From contig RCSZ01000009.1 of assembly GCA_014898425.1 (NCBI GenBank), positions 1,488,001 through 1,552,000 of the forward strand: a stretch of DNA of 64,000 nucleotides, read 5' to 3'. Origin of the DNA: Botryotinia globosa (taxonomy: Eukaryota > Ascomycota > Leotiomycetes > Helotiales > Sclerotiniaceae). Each line of letters opens with the position of its first letter. Positions within the stretch are counted from its first letter, which is position 1. Below the pieces are notes generated by a model, which was not told the origin of the DNA, searched no databases, and saw only the letters and a list, made by a program, of their open reading frames with translations. The translations under genes and the position numbers were made by a program. Positions 10,989 to 23,434 of this stretch are shown here, piece after piece.

Positions 10989-11911
10989 TCAGACCTTCTT
11001 AAAATCTTTTGGGCAATGTTAGCAGATGTTACACGTAGAGAGGTTTGGAAATGTTTACCTTGAAGCACGGGATAGATCATCTCGAAAGCTTGGTAAATTT
11101 CCTCACGAACTTTTGCTCCCGTCAAGACAATCTTGCCACTGACGAAGATCAAAAGAACAATCTTGGGCTTCATCATTCTGTAGATGAGACCAGGGAATAA
11201 TTCAGGCTCGTAAGAGCTGAAATTCATGTGTCGCGAAGCAAGTCCTTCCAAGCGAATGGGGAACTTGATATCGCAGGAACCCACAATGTTCTGGATCTTG
11301 AAATCGGTAAACTTTGCGTTGAAACCAAGCTTTTGGATGATACGAGCGTATTTGCGGGACGCCAATTTCGAATCGTCTTCTGACTTTGCACCAGTAACCA
11401 CCATCTTGCCCGAAGCAAAGATCAAAGCAGTAGTCTTGGGGTCGCGAATACGCATGATAACCGCAGCGAAACGCTGGGCAGGTTAGCAAAACAAAATATT
11501 AGATAGCAAGCCTAGAATCAGTAGTCACCTTTGGATTATATTCCGCGTTTCTTGCATGTAGTGCGATGGTCTTCAAGTCAAGACGGCAGTCCAAGTTGAC
11601 CGTGGCAACGATGTTTCTTTCCATGCAAGATAAGCCTCATGAAAAATATAATGAGGCACAAGGGGTTATACATACTGTAGCGTGGGAACAATGCCACTGA
11701 CACCTTGGGTGGCAGCGGGGGTGGCAGCAGGAGTCGCAGGTGGGGAGGCCGCGACGGGAGCCGCAGGAGTGACCTGCTGCTTTCCAGCGACAGCCTCGTT
11801 AGCAGACGGTGGGGTGATATCAGCAGCGCCGCCAGGGAAGGACAGCGAGCCAGGTGCGATGAAGTTTTTAGCGTCAACGGCACTAGAAGGATGTGTCTGA
11901 ATGGAATCCAT
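10989..11911 (-). CDS. tbp: TATA-box-binding protein (TBP)
   Basis: TBP nucleates pre-initiation complexes for all three nuclear RNA polymerases. Four exons on the minus strand (11911-11676, 11616-11529, 11473-11059, 11005-10989) give 251 residues. The last exon is only 17 nt and supplies the C-terminal DFKKV, joined across an intron to ...EMIYPVLQ. The N-terminal third is variable and Pro/Ala/Thr-rich ([11 protein letters not shown]). The C-terminal 180 residues are the saddle domain: [57 protein letters not shown], the second repeat [18 protein letters not shown], and [19 protein letters not shown]. All are nearly identical to TBP of other fungi. The chosen start is the first ATG in frame; the frame continues upstream only with a TTG. 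Confidence 0.97.
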
Positions 11912-12629
11912 GTTGACTTTGATGTTTGTTGTATTCAAAGAAGTGTTTGTGGAAGGTGAGCAGATCTATTTGTATGTAAAATGTTAGATCGCAATCGGCA
12001 AGCGATAAGAGTGAATATCTTTCTTTCAAGGATCGTCAAGGTCCAAGAGTAGATGGGGGTACGGCAGACGTTTGAGAGAGCCTATCTTGATTTGAAAGCG
12101 TAACTCGAAAGTCGCCGCCGATGAGGGAGGAAAGTAGAAGAGAGTGGGGATAGAGAGATGTGGCTATAAATGTGTGTTTATAATCGCCGACGTAAATAAG
12201 AGCCGTACCGTTTGTGGGAGATAAACAAGTCAATGTCTCCCCTACAGTTGCTGCTCGACGAAGATGACTTTTCAATCGACTGGAAGATCGAAATGATGAT
12301 CGAGAGTCGACGTCCTAGCAATCACTGACTGATGTGTATGATCAGTTATGTGAATCGCAAGCTCTTGTTTGGAGAAGTTCTTGTTGTTGTGGTTGTTGCT
12401 GTGACAATGCGACAAGGTCCAAGGATCAAGGTGAGATATGATATGTCGCCAGGTGAATCACGACACTAAATCGAGGACGGCAGGGACGAATTTTATTATT
12501 GTTAAAGGAATGTATGATACTTTGCACAGTCAAGCGCAATGTACTTTGGTGGGATTGGAGGAGGAGGAGGAGAAGTAGGGTGTATTAGAATATTCGAGTA
12601 TATTCCAAGGTAGAGGGAAATTGAACGGG

Positions 12630-12690
12630 TGGGATGTGGTTGTGGATGTGGATGTGGATGTGAATGTGGTTGTGGTTGTGGTTGTGGTTG
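12630..12690. repeat. TGTGGA/TGTGGT hexamer tract
   Basis: Tandem hexamers of the type GGATGT and GGTTGT follow each other for about 60 bases, with a few variants such as GAATGT. Confidence 0.8.
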
Positions 12691-13259
12691 AAATCGTAAA
12701 ATTGAGTAAGATTACGAACAACCGAAATAAAGCGGGACCGGGAGAAATTCAAAAATTTAATTGAATGTGGCAGCAACGATTCTATTTATAAGAGATGAGA
12801 AGTGCCACATTGGTCTTTGTGATCTACCGTTCTCCGAAGGAACCCATAATTAAATCCTTTATTTCACATTCGGCGCGAGGAAAGTGCGACGTTATCGACC
12901 AATGAAAACTTGGCTTACAGCGATCTACCCTACTTGAATCTCTTGAAACCAACACGACTGAGGGAAAAGATGGAAATGGGTGAGAAGAAAGGAGAAGAAA
13001 GAAGAAGAAGAAAGAAGAAGAAGAATCATCACGTTGACAAGTTGCAACGCGTCCTTTCAACCGCTTCTGACACTTGAGAGGTCTCCTTTTTTCTTGACCC
13101 CCATCTTCGTGGTGGTTGGATATAATATATCGTGTATTATATGTATGTATTATCGATTTGAGTCGATTTGTTGAGAGGACTTGGTTTATTACCTAGTGGC
13201 ACAGTTATCGTGACGACCGACTATAAAGGTGGAGGAGGAAAGATAAAGTAAAGGAAGAG

Positions 13260-13284
13260 TATGGTATGGTATGGTATGGTATGG
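13260..13284. repeat. ATGGT pentanucleotide repeat
   Basis: Four to five tandem copies of ATGGT are visible, ending in ATGGG. Confidence 0.85.
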
Positions 13285-13354
13285 GTAAGAGCGAGAGAGA
13301 GAAAAAAGATGAAGAACAAATAGCAAAAGATGGCAAAGAGGCGAACAAGCTACA

Positions 13355-13420
13355 TACCTAGTATCTACCTAGTATCTACCTAGTATCTACCTAGTATCTA
13401 CCTAGTATCTACCTAGTATC
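13355..13420. repeat. 11-bp minisatellite, unit TACCTAGTATC, 6 copies
   Basis: Six consecutive identical copies of TACCTAGTATC can be read directly. The CCTAG core recurs singly elsewhere in the window, for example near 18535 and 26660. Confidence 0.93.
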
Positions 13421-13841
13421 AATAACTATCAATGACTACCTATCAATGACCAATCACCAATCACCAACACCAGGATGAGATTTTCAACATTCCACCATTT
13501 TGGTAGCGCCAGGGCTAGTGAATGTTGGATACAAATAGCCTTGAGCCCTGGCTTTTCGATACAAATAGTGTCAAGGCTCGAGGTCTTCTTCTTGTTCTTG
13601 TTTTTGTTCATATTCCTGCTTTTGGCTTTGACCCTTTCTTCCCGGTATGTTTACACACTTACGAAACTTATTACGAGTACAGTAATCATTACTCACGAGT
13701 CACCATCCATGATCCATCGTTCCATTGATTAGGTACTGACTGGTATCCGCTCTCTAGAGTCCATCTATACCCAATAATACATGATGATCTGGCCTTTGCT
13801 TTCTTTTCTTTTGATGGTGACATGTCCAGGACCATTTGATA

Positions 13842-13915
13842 GGACATGGGACATGGGACATGGGATATAGGACATGGGACATGGGACATAGGACGTAGGA
13901 CATAGGACATAGAAC
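13842..13915. repeat. 7-bp degenerate tandem repeat GGACATG/GGACATA
   Basis: About ten tandem heptamers of GGACATG, GGATATA, GGACATA and GGACGTA type are present. Confidence 0.85.
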
Positions 13916-14088
13916 GTGAATCAATATTGACATTGATTCACTGAGCCTCTTTATGACATGGGAAGAATGTGATGGATGATATAATATATATAATATATTA
14001 TTATAATATTATAATATATATAATATATTATATATATAGTGTACATCTATAATAGTATTTACCTTGATGTATTAATTAATGACTTGCA

Positions 14089-14132
14089 TAAGAATGTGCA
14101 AAGAATGTGCAAAGAATGTGCAAAGAATGTGC
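14089..14132. repeat. 11-bp repeat AAAGAATGTGC, about 4 copies
   Basis: Three perfect copies plus a leading partial copy are visible in succession. Confidence 0.85.
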
Positions 14133-14487
14133 ATCACAATCAATTCCAATGGAAGCTTGAGACTCGAGAGAACCTTGGAACATTCATTTATCCCTTGATA
14201 CATGCATAAGTCATATGCATTGGCGGATAAATTGGATATCTTTCGGGGATATGATAGGTACGGTAGTACGGTAGTATGAGATGAGTCACAGCTAAGTAAG
14301 AAACACACCAGCCTCAGCCTCAGCCTCTCTCTCCACCTGGGCAGCTGTTGTTAGGTAATCACGCCACAATTACATTCATGGCCAGGTGGATGTTTGTATG
14401 CGGGTATGTATGTAATGAGGGAAACCTTGGAAAGAGACGGTAGACGTAGACGGTAGATGGTAGGTAGAGAGGAATAGGAAATAAACA

Positions 14488-14579
14488 ATCACAACCACAA
14501 CCACAACCACAACCACAATCACTCACACTCACACTCACACTCACACTCACACTCACACTCACTCACACTCACACTCACA
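14488..14579. repeat. AACCAC then ACTCAC hexamer tract
   Basis: A run of AACCAC hexamers passes directly into a longer run of ACTCAC hexamers with one slippage break near 14560. Confidence 0.9.
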
Positions 14580-15183
14580 ACCAATCCGATACTTGCCGAG
14601 TATGATATTGTATGATATTGACATTGACCGTCGTAATAAATGAATCAACGGAACGATACAATTGACTTCAGCTTACGTACGCCAAGGGGGAAACGCACCC
14701 ACACTTTTCCTTATCGAAAGGTTCATGTAGCTATCTCAGTATCTGCACGAGATAATCTCCATGTCATGGCCGTCTGTCTGTACGGAGGACGTATGTATCA
14801 TCATCATCATCATCAAATCAACCGACGTCATCTCATCTCATCTCATCCCAACGAACCAAAGAATCTCTCAAACTCTATATCCATCTACCACGGAGACAAG
14901 AAGTACCTAATTTAGATCCCCAGTGATTTGGGCTCAGGTCGATGAATGCTACCTATGTACTTTCTACCTAGTTACCGACACTTATCGATCATCTGTGAAA
15001 GAAATGTGAAAGAAATGTGAAATCATGACGTGCCGTGCCGTGAAGAGCGTTCTGGATCTACTAGATAGAATCCTCGGATATGCATTAGGCTATTAGCGTG
15101 TGAAAACGCAAAGCTTCTTTCTACCGTGTACGATACCTAGGTAATATCTATATCTAAGACTCTTAGGATATGAGATGTTATAT

Positions 15184-15190
15184 GTATAGG

Positions 15191-15223
<33 letters not shown>

Positions 15224-15233
15224 ATTATACATT
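15184..15233. repeat. TATATG/TATATA microsatellite
   Basis: Tandem TATATG units followed by a TATATTA palindromic stretch. Confidence 0.8.
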
Positions 15234-16435
15234 ATATATTACATACATATCCATCTAACATACAGTATCTTATCCACCCAAACATCAAAAAAGTACTCAA
15301 ACCCAAAGCCTGGCTGGGCCAGCCTCAAGGTGACCGAGTAGCAAGTATCCCGGAAGAATTCAATGTGTCACTGACTCACTGCACCACTTCGTATACTTCG
15401 TACACTTCGTCCACTGCATTGCATTGCATTGCACCCTCCACCCCTAGCATTCTTTACCGAGTGCGAATTGTCTGCTGCAAGCCTGCAACACAACTTATCG
15501 TATGGTACCAGTACTCGGAGACTGAGATCTTATTCATTTCTTTATACGTACGACGATTTAATCACAAGCTTTTTTTTCTTGCTATGTACGACATGTTTAA
15601 ATTGTCTTGTACGGATTGGTGTGGAGTTGTTACACTTGATGGATGATATGGTCTCGGTTGCTTGGTTTGTATTGTACATACAGTATGTCTTTACTCTTTT
15701 CATGTGGTTGTTGGGAGGTTAGTTGCGATGTTGTTCTTGGCTTTTGGGTTGATGTATTGATGTATGGGCATAGGTTGGTGTGTTTGGATTGATTTTGGAT
15801 ATCAAGATGAGGTTGAGTATTAGATGGTTTTGGATATCGAGGTGGTCTTGAGTCTGGAGATGGGTTTGAACGTCGAACAGGTGGTTTTCCACATTGAAAT
15901 TCCACCAGATGATACGGTGTGAGATCGCAGGTTCACAAAGGTATCTTTGCAATGGTCTCTAGTCAATACGGAATATCACCATGTGTTCTCTTGATAAGAT
16001 CTACCTCCACCCCAGACTCCAAGTGGAGATCATATTGCGCAAATCATCCGTCAGCTAGGATAGATATTGAAGGGTCTTCTTCCTGTTTTGACATGATCTC
16101 TTTCCTGACTTCTTCATGAATGTTAGATGCGGGCAATTTGTATACACATTAGTAGTGTAAGATTATCCTTGTAGTCACGAGGTTGTATTTCAGGTTGACA
16201 ACGCGCACAGATCAACACAAAACTTAGGCTACAACCCAAATGCAGGTAATGAGAGATTCCTCCAGAGTTTTGGGATGAAGTATAAATATCTAGGTAGTAG
16301 AGTAGACATATGATAGGTATCCTTTCAAATCGTTCACTCCAGAGATTTGGGCATAAAAATCTCGAATCGCTTAACATCCCAAGTTGATCACTCAATCAGG
16401 AGACACGCATATACACTTGATAACGTAGCATCACA

Positions 16436-17113
16436 ATGGATACAGACTCTACCGACACTGGCAAGGTGCTGATCTAACAGACCACACTCTTACAGACTCT
16501 CGGGCTTCGGCCAGAGTAGAACAGACTTCTACCTCTGATAGTACCCTCTGATAGTACCAGTTACGGGAGTACTGAAGAACAGTCAATCCCCGTCAATCTT
16601 TCGCCATCCTCAGTCACACCTCCTAAAATCAAGAAGCGTATCGCTCCAACTCTGATTTCAAGCCCTCCAAATCAAGAAATTCCCACTCGCAATCGCCCAT
16701 CAATCCTATCCTCCTCTGCAGCACCCGCCAGCCCGTATGATCCCCAATCACGACCCCGCCTATTAGAACTACGAAACGCATGGAACGAACGACAAAGGCA
16801 AAAGGCCACACCCCCGAGCACAAACCAACCCTCCCCCTCGAACCTAGCAAAACATTTTCAACGCATCGATCTTCAAAATAAGAGGAAAGATCCCAATGCG
16901 CCCAGACGAGGAATGTCCGCTTACATGTTCTTCGCCAACCATCATCGTGATAGAGTTCGCCAGGCGAATCCACAGTTCTCATTTGGACAACTTGGCATCA
17001 TGTTGGGTGAGAAATGGAAGGCGTCGAGTATGGGGGATCGTAGAGTGTATGAGGAGATGGAGGCACGGGACTTGAGACGATGTGAAGAGGAAGTTGCTAC
17101 ATATCGTGGTTGA
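16436..17113 (+). CDS. Small HMG-box protein with Nhp6-like box
   Basis: HMG-box proteins bend DNA and help chromatin remodelling and transcription. A 10-codon first exon (16436-16465) is joined in phase 0 to exon 2 (16520-17113) by a 54-nt intron with a GTGCTG donor, CTAACAG branch and GAGTAG acceptor, giving 207 residues. The N-terminal 130 residues are Ser/Pro-rich and low in complexity. The box (about residues 130-200) reads [20 protein letters not shown] followed by [24 protein letters not shown], very close to Nhp6, but the end of the box is shorter than usual and the protein stops soon after (EEVATYRG). The box is certain; the first exon is my best reconstruction and an alternative start inside exon 2 is possible. 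It sits alone between satellite-rich regions. Confidence 0.75.
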
Positions 17114-19648
17114 GGGTCTCCTCCATAGATCGATTATCATACGGTTATTTTCAATGTCCTGTGTTTTTCATGGCTCACCTATGATTCCTTTATTTCTTAC
17201 TTGCATATCCCACGATGAACAATGGTCCGGTCTTTGGAAATGCCACCTGTCAGCGGAGGGTGAGATTGGGAAGTAAGTTGATCCTCGCTCCACGCGCTTC
17301 GCCTCATTAACTAGATAGCTCTGAGATAAAATTCTATGGTGTACCTATCACTTGAATAGGGGCTTTGGTGGCTTGCGATCGATCTAGGATATTCCAAGAT
17401 TTTTGGTTGCCAAAAGTACCAGGAGAGTTACGACAAGATGAATTTGATGGCACTAGCGGCCATATTCTATTCCATTAGACAAATATCACTTGACAGATCC
17501 ATGACACCCCTACAAAATCCACCACAGGCAGTACAGGCAGTACAAACAGTTAACTCGGAATCCCTCAAGTTTGTGCCTTAAGCGAAAGGATTTGCTTCTA
17601 TGAGATTGCACTCTTAATACTCTCTCTCTCTACCTATCATACACGCGAAAAGGATATCTCGATCAGATAATCCTCGCATTCTCGAATGCTGGTCTTGTGT
17701 TTTCATAGCATTGACATTTCTCTCTTTCAAATTGCGAGAAGCAAAGTGGACGAGATGTGTAATTTCCAAAGGAGAGGAGTTTTTCTTCTTCTTTTAAGCG
17801 ATGCCGGTGCCGATGGTAAGGGAATAGAGATCTGCGGTTTGGGATGTATTATATCAATTGGAAGGTTTGAAATACTTTCATGTGTTTGCTGCAATCTCAA
17901 AATCGGGAATTCTTCAATTATATCGATGATGAACATTAACCTAGATACCTATCTAGAGTTTAATATTCATATTTATGTTTATGTTTTTATAGCATCTAAT
18001 CCTATCGTATCTATAAACAAACAATCATACTCTAACAGCACATCAGTACCTACTCTTCATCATCATCATCATCATCATCATCGTCATCGCGGTAGATTTT
18101 ACTAGCTATCTAGATAGATCGCTCAAAGTATCTCCCATCAGCTATCGTACATGTAATACTCTTCCCATCTCGTGTGATGGGAGGAAATAGGTACGTGTAT
18201 ACATATTTTCTAATGTGAGATTATCACTTGGATATCTGGATTTATATCTCTATCTCTATCTCTATCTCTTTTTTCTTTTTTCCTATTCAATAGTATTACC
18301 CATATAGTTTCCTATTAATATTCTATTACATTTCATTACATTACAAAAATACAACGAAATTCAAATCCCGTTCGCGGATCTCGTTTACTTACCTCATACC
18401 TCATACCTCATACCTACTTCCTCAACGATATCATTCTCTCCCACAACCAGTACTCCCCAAATCAAAACATATGTGCGTAAGGATATTAGTCCCCTAAAGT
18501 ATCACCGCTTTCGATATTCTCCAGATTCTTACCTAGTATCTATCTAGATAGATATAGAAGAAACCCTAATAAGTATTCTTCAAGTATTAACTCAATTTAT
18601 TAGTTTCTATTCATATATCCCATCTCATTCTTTACTATCTTATATTATACTCTCATCCTCTCATCCTCTCATCCTCTCATCCTCTCTATTCATTTCATCT
18701 CACCCCTCCCACTCTTCCCATCAATCTCTACACCCACAAGATTCTTGATCCCCCCCCCAAAATTATCAATCCCGATATCTATACTCCAGAATCAATCCCG
18801 ATATCTATACTCCAGATATTTACCTACCTAGTAAGATTACAACAGACGCGAGAGAGAGCGTTACTTTTCCGAATCCTACTACTCCTACTACTTCCTACTT
18901 CCTACTTCCTACTTCCTACTTCCTACTTCCTACTTCCTACTTCCTACTTCCTACTACTAAACATCAAACTACTATCTAGCCTATTCAAAATCTGGGTGAT
19001 AGATAGCAAGACGATCTTTCCTATGGTTATATTCTGTAGATATTCTATAGATATTCCGTATCTATTCACCATGAACTTCAATATCAGCTCCCCAATCATA
19101 AATCATCCGCGGAATAGTAATCGTAGTCTTATCATACAGATGGTGAGAGTCAACTCCTTCTTGTCTTGCTCTGCTTTCGACCTGTCCTTTCACAATACAA
19201 TATGTAACAAGCAATGAGTGGAATCACGAGCCCTGGTAGGAATTTCCTGGGCCTGTTGGACAACGACCATAGCTCCAACAAAAAGTATCATCGCGTCATT
19301 TCTTTGCTTGATCGCTGGGCACATGGCTGTGCATGATGCTCAGAAATGATGGGGGTGTAAGAGTCAAATGGAATAATTACATACAATCACCTCACGCATC
19401 GAAAATTGCAAACTGTCAAGTTATCCTTCCCATTTCTCATTACTACTATACCCCCAAAAGGAATGTATGTATGCACAAAAGAAAATGCTTGCTTGCTTGC
19501 TGTGTACCCAACGCGATCGCTCATGCTTGCAAAAGACATGCATTACTAATGAAATAAACACGACCGCCCAATCCACCCAAGCCCTGCAGTGAAAAACGAC
19601 AGACAAGAAATACAGATCCAGCCATATACACATCAGTCACTCGACCTT
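17114..19648. other. Convergent gene-poor region with simple repeats
   Basis: A 2.5-kb spacer between the 3' ends of the HMG-box and LIM genes. It holds a CAT repeat (about 18057-18083), a TCTCTA tract (about 18247-18269), CATACCT repeats (about 18392-18414), TCCTCTCA repeats (about 18650-18686) and a 7-bp minisatellite (listed). No coding region is supported; the short open frames run through repeats. Confidence 0.55.
18891..18954. repeat. 7-bp minisatellite CTTCCTA, about 9 copies
   Basis: Nine tandem copies of CTTCCTA are read directly, flanked by ACTACT/CTACTA variants. Confidence 0.93.
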
Positions 19649-22316
19649 TCATTGCTTTAATTCTTTCTCCATGCACCCCGTGCAAAGGACAATTACCTCA
19701 CCACCTTCACCCTTATTTCCTCTCTGACAAGGGAAAATCTGCCCATCATCGAAGCCACCCGCGCAATGGCCACATCGGAAGCATTCGTCATGCCATTCGC
19801 CGCCCAGTGCTTGCACGTATTGACCTAGAACGGCTTTCTTACATCGCTTACACTTTGGGGCTTTGCGTTCCGTGCGTTTGGTTTGGCATGAGAGACACCA
19901 GGCATATCCGTCTTTTTCTATATGCGTCATTCCTTGTTCGAAAGGATCTCCGCACTCGGCGCAGAAGAAATGACCATAGTGCCAGTGTTCCCCGAGTGCG
20001 ACGGCATGCTCACCGATGATGGGGGTTTTACAATGTTTACAGCGAGGAGCGTAGAGTTCGTGCCAGTCGAGATGACAATAGAATCGTAACCGAGCATCTC
20101 CGTCTTCGGCTTCTGTTTCACCTTCGGTATCAGGGATTGTCTCTCCATGTGCACGACGCTTTATACGATCGAGACGTGCTGCACGAGAAACGGCGGGCTC
20201 GGGGCTAATCTCGAGGTCTTGAAGAGCGGTGCCACATGTGAAACAGATAAAACATTCCGGGTGGAAGCGTTCGGGTACACCACGGAGAGCTACCACTTTT
20301 CCTTCAATTGGTAATTGGCACTGATGGCAAGTTGCTGTGGCTCGACTACCTGCAGCGGGAGACCAGTGACCTCGAGGAATCGGCGTGGGGGTTTGCCGTG
20401 GATTGGGGCGTTTTGAGGCAGTTTTGGGATCTGGAAGCGGTCTTGCTTTGGATTGTGACGAACCAGGCTCCGAAATTATAGGGATCTGAGGCACGGACTG
20501 AGATACTGGCTCGTTGATAGTTGGAATATTTATCGTTGGTACAGCCGGTGCTGACTTGGCTGGGCTTGATCCCGGTTCAATGATCGATGGAACGCTAGGA
20601 GCCGAAATAGAAATTTGAGGAGAATCAGGAAACTTCAAGGTAGGGACTGACGGTGATGATTCTGAGACACTTATACTAGGAACCGGGACGCTCACTTGGG
20701 TCGGTGCACTAAAATCCTTGTTTGATGTGATAGGCGTCGGACCTGGTTGAGCAGGTAGGCTTTGCTTTTGGCTATTTGGCCGGCGATCGAACGGCGATCT
20801 TCTTCGCACTTCTGGCTTGTCATCAGCCTCTTGCGGCTTCCAATTTTTGTCAAAGCTTACAATTGGACGGCCAGGTTTATCACTGACTGCAGTGGGCGTG
20901 GGGAGTTTGGGGCTGCGATCACTAAGACGCATGCTCGTCGCTTGACGTATATCATCACCTCTGATCTCAACCCCATTCTTTTTGGGAATCTCTTCCTTCT
21001 CAGCATCTGGTTCATTTGCCGGCGGCATATTTGCAGTATATGCAGGATTCCTTGACTGTGTTGGTGGATTTTTATATATCTCGGTTGTGGATAGCTTCTT
21101 GGTGATTTCAGGCGGAGTACTATTGGATCGTGGAACATCCCCTGAAAACTGAACACGATTGAGGGGATTTCGAGGTTTGATCTGTAAAGCAGAGGCCGGG
21201 CGGCCATCCATGGGTCGACCACGATCGGAATCGTTCGTGCTTTCTTGCTGGGGTTCCTCCCAAATCTGTTCACCAGTAAAGCTGCCTTTGATTTCGCCGC
21301 TAATGTTCCTCTTGCCACCACCGCTCATTCTTCTTCCATTTTGCAGTCGGCTAATACTACCGTAAGTCTTCGTAGCTTGTTGAGCCATTGCATCTCGACC
21401 GGTATCTAGGGATCCACTTAACGTTGGTTCTGGAGTAATACTGTTCTTCAATGGGGAGGAAGGCCTTGAAGTTACGGGGTTTTTTGATCCTTCTTCATCG
21501 CTCACAATTGAGTCTTTTCTTGGAATTGCATCTCTAGCAAGCTCCGTCGACACAGCAGGGCTATTAATTCTTCCAACACTCTGAGTCCTTGCACGCGCAT
21601 AACTGTTCTTTCTTAAATGGTCTTTGTATCGATACGGCGCATCAGGATTCTTGAACTTATCCCCAAACTGGTGCGTGTAGACCAACTCTGATGCTTCCTC
21701 TTGCGCAGCTTTATGGATCCGCACTTCGTCGTCGTGCTCTCCCTTTATATCCATATCCTCCAGAGCCTCTCGCAGAGACGCTGCCTCCTCCTTTTCCATC
21801 CATCTTAAACCTCGTTCGATATATGTAGCACTGGGCACAACTTCGGAGGGTTTGAGAGGAAGCTCTTGAGGTGGTGGTTGAACAAGTGATCGCCCTGCCC
21901 TAGAACTGACCGAAGAGTATGATCCAACGGAATTTCGAGTTGGTCTGCGAGAGAATGAACTGCCGGGCCGCGGTTGAGGATCGACAGAAGCTGGGGTCTC
22001 TGGTGGGGCATTTGTCTGCGGGGTGATAACTGATGATACCGATGATATTGAGTTGGATTGTCGCCGTTTACTCGGAGGGGGAGGCCTTGCGCCACTCGGG
22101 CGAGCAACACGATTGTTTCTTAAATCTGCCAAGTAGTCCGCTATCAACTGTCAGTAAGAAGCAAGGCCATTTCTCAGGGACTTGAGCTTTGCCGGTAGCT
22201 GCAAACAAAAGAGAAGAAAGATCGAGCTTACCAAATTGATCGTTTGACATATATGATGGCCCAGGAGGAGTGACATTATGGTCGGTTGGCTCTTTGGCTT
22301 TCCCTCTCAGTAACAT
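19649..22316 (-). CDS. Three-LIM-domain protein, paxillin-like
   Basis: LIM domains are double zinc fingers that mediate protein contacts; yeast and fission-yeast Pxl1 proteins with C-terminal LIM domains work at the division site and in polarised growth. Two exons (22316-22232 and 22140-19649) joined in phase 1 give 858 residues: the first exon ends SYMSNDQF and the second continues ADYLADLRNNRVARPSG. Residues about 30-610 are Ser/Pro-rich and largely disordered, with repeated ISxPSxPxI-type motifs around 500-570. The last 240 residues hold three LIM domains, starting CHQCQLPIEGKVVALRGVPE, CKHCKTPIIGEHAVALGEHW and CKRCKKAVLGQYVQALGGEW. The first LIM has an insertion of about 40 charged residues between its zinc knuckles. 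The start at 22316 is the likely first ATG, but an upstream exon cannot be excluded. Confidence 0.85.
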
Positions 22317-23402
22317 TGCAAAAATCAGAAGTTGAAGAAAGTTGGCTCCAAAAATTATAGTTTAGCAAAGAAGCTTTAAGTATCGATGGCAGTGTAGCGA
22401 GGATTTGTTGGCGGTGTGTTGCGTCAGAGTTTCTATCCAATGTGGAAGTTCCAAGTATCTGTGATAATGTTTGAGATATAATTTGAGGCGTGATTCGTGC
22501 GTATTGCTTAGGATATCGTAGATAGTGTGGTCGCAAAAAGGAGGAAGGGGATGATGATGATGATGATGAAATGATAGAGAGGGAGTAAAAAGGAATACAA
22601 TGTTTATCAACAAAAGAGACAGCAAAGAGAGACAAGCGATAACAATAATAACATATACTTTTTTTTGTAGGTCTTTGATGATTATAAAGTGGATAGTAAC
22701 AGGAAGAAAATCAAGGGTATCACTTTGGATTCTCCAAACATTCCATGTTTTCTTGTACAAATCACATAGTACAACCTACCTGTCTGTGGAGGTTGGTTCT
22801 ATTGCTATCGCGCCGGAAGTCAATAATCGGCTGGAGGCTTAACAGTCGTCTCAGCAACAACCTTCTCTTGGATTTGAGCCTCCAAAATGTAATAAGATTA
22901 CCTAGGCATTAGATCAGATCTAAATTATGGAGAAGATGATATCCCAAATCCTAACCTTATAAGATAGATACACTTTGTGTACTCGAATCCTTCTTTTCAT
23001 CCTCATCCTCATCCTCATCCTCTTCATCGTGAGCTTTGGAAGTTTCGATCGATTTCCTCAATCTCCTCGATTTCTTCTTTATGGATGCTATGGATGCTAT
23101 GGATGCTATGGATGCTATGGATGCTATGGATGCTATGGATGCTATGGATGCTATGGATCCAACTAATGGAGACTTTTGGGGGAAAACGCATCCGGAACAG
23201 CGAATACAACGGGGGGGAGGGGAGGGACCTGCTTAGTAATACCAGAGAGAGCGAATGGCTAGGTATGAAGGTGATAGATTATATAAGCGGGATAAGATAC
23301 ACCGCGAGACCGCATAGGCGAGTTATAACTTATGATACACCGCTTTTCTTTTACCGCCAATGGAATCAATCTGCCTGGTCAAACTGATCCTGGCTCGATA
23401 TA
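22317..23402. other. Upstream region of LIM gene, with 9-bp minisatellite
   Basis: It should hold the LIM-gene promoter. It contains a GATGAT run (about 22551-22571), a TCATCC run (about 22997-23020) and a 9-bp minisatellite (listed). Open frames across the repeat are artefacts of a repeat unit without stop codons. The transposon remnant begins at its right border. Confidence 0.5.
23081..23158. repeat. 9-bp minisatellite ATGGATGCT, 8.5 copies
   Basis: Eight perfect tandem copies of ATGGATGCT and a partial ninth copy are visible. As the unit is a multiple of three without stops, several reading frames stay open through it. Confidence 0.95.
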
Positions 23403-23434
23403 CCTACGGAGGTTGGAAGGGTAAATATTGTTAA
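23403..23434 (+). repeat. Left terminal inverted repeat of the A+T-rich element
   Basis: It starts CCTACGGAGGTTGGAAGGG and continues AAATATTGTTAAA. It pairs with the right end over about 32 bases with one length difference and several transitions. Confidence 0.85.

Larger units (their letters stand above)
11912..16435. other. 4.5-kb gene-poor region dense in micro- and minisatellites
   Basis: The region lies upstream of TBP and upstream of the HMG-box gene, so it may hold long promoters for both. I found no supported gene. It contains many short tandem repeats, the clearest listed separately: TGTGGA/TGTGGT (about 12630-12690), GAA-rich (12985-13025), ATGGT (13260-13284), an 11-bp unit (13355-13420), GGACATG-like (13842-13915), TA-palindromes (13980-14040), an 11-bp AAAGAATGTGC unit (14089-14132), AACCAC/ACTCAC (14488-14579), ATC (14797-14815) and TATATG (15188-15225). 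Confidence 0.6.

Noticed and set aside
22977..23387. Open frames through the 9-bp minisatellite (MDA, WML or GCY repeats)
   Set aside because: The repeat unit lacks stops in several frames; there is no conserved sequence outside the repeat.
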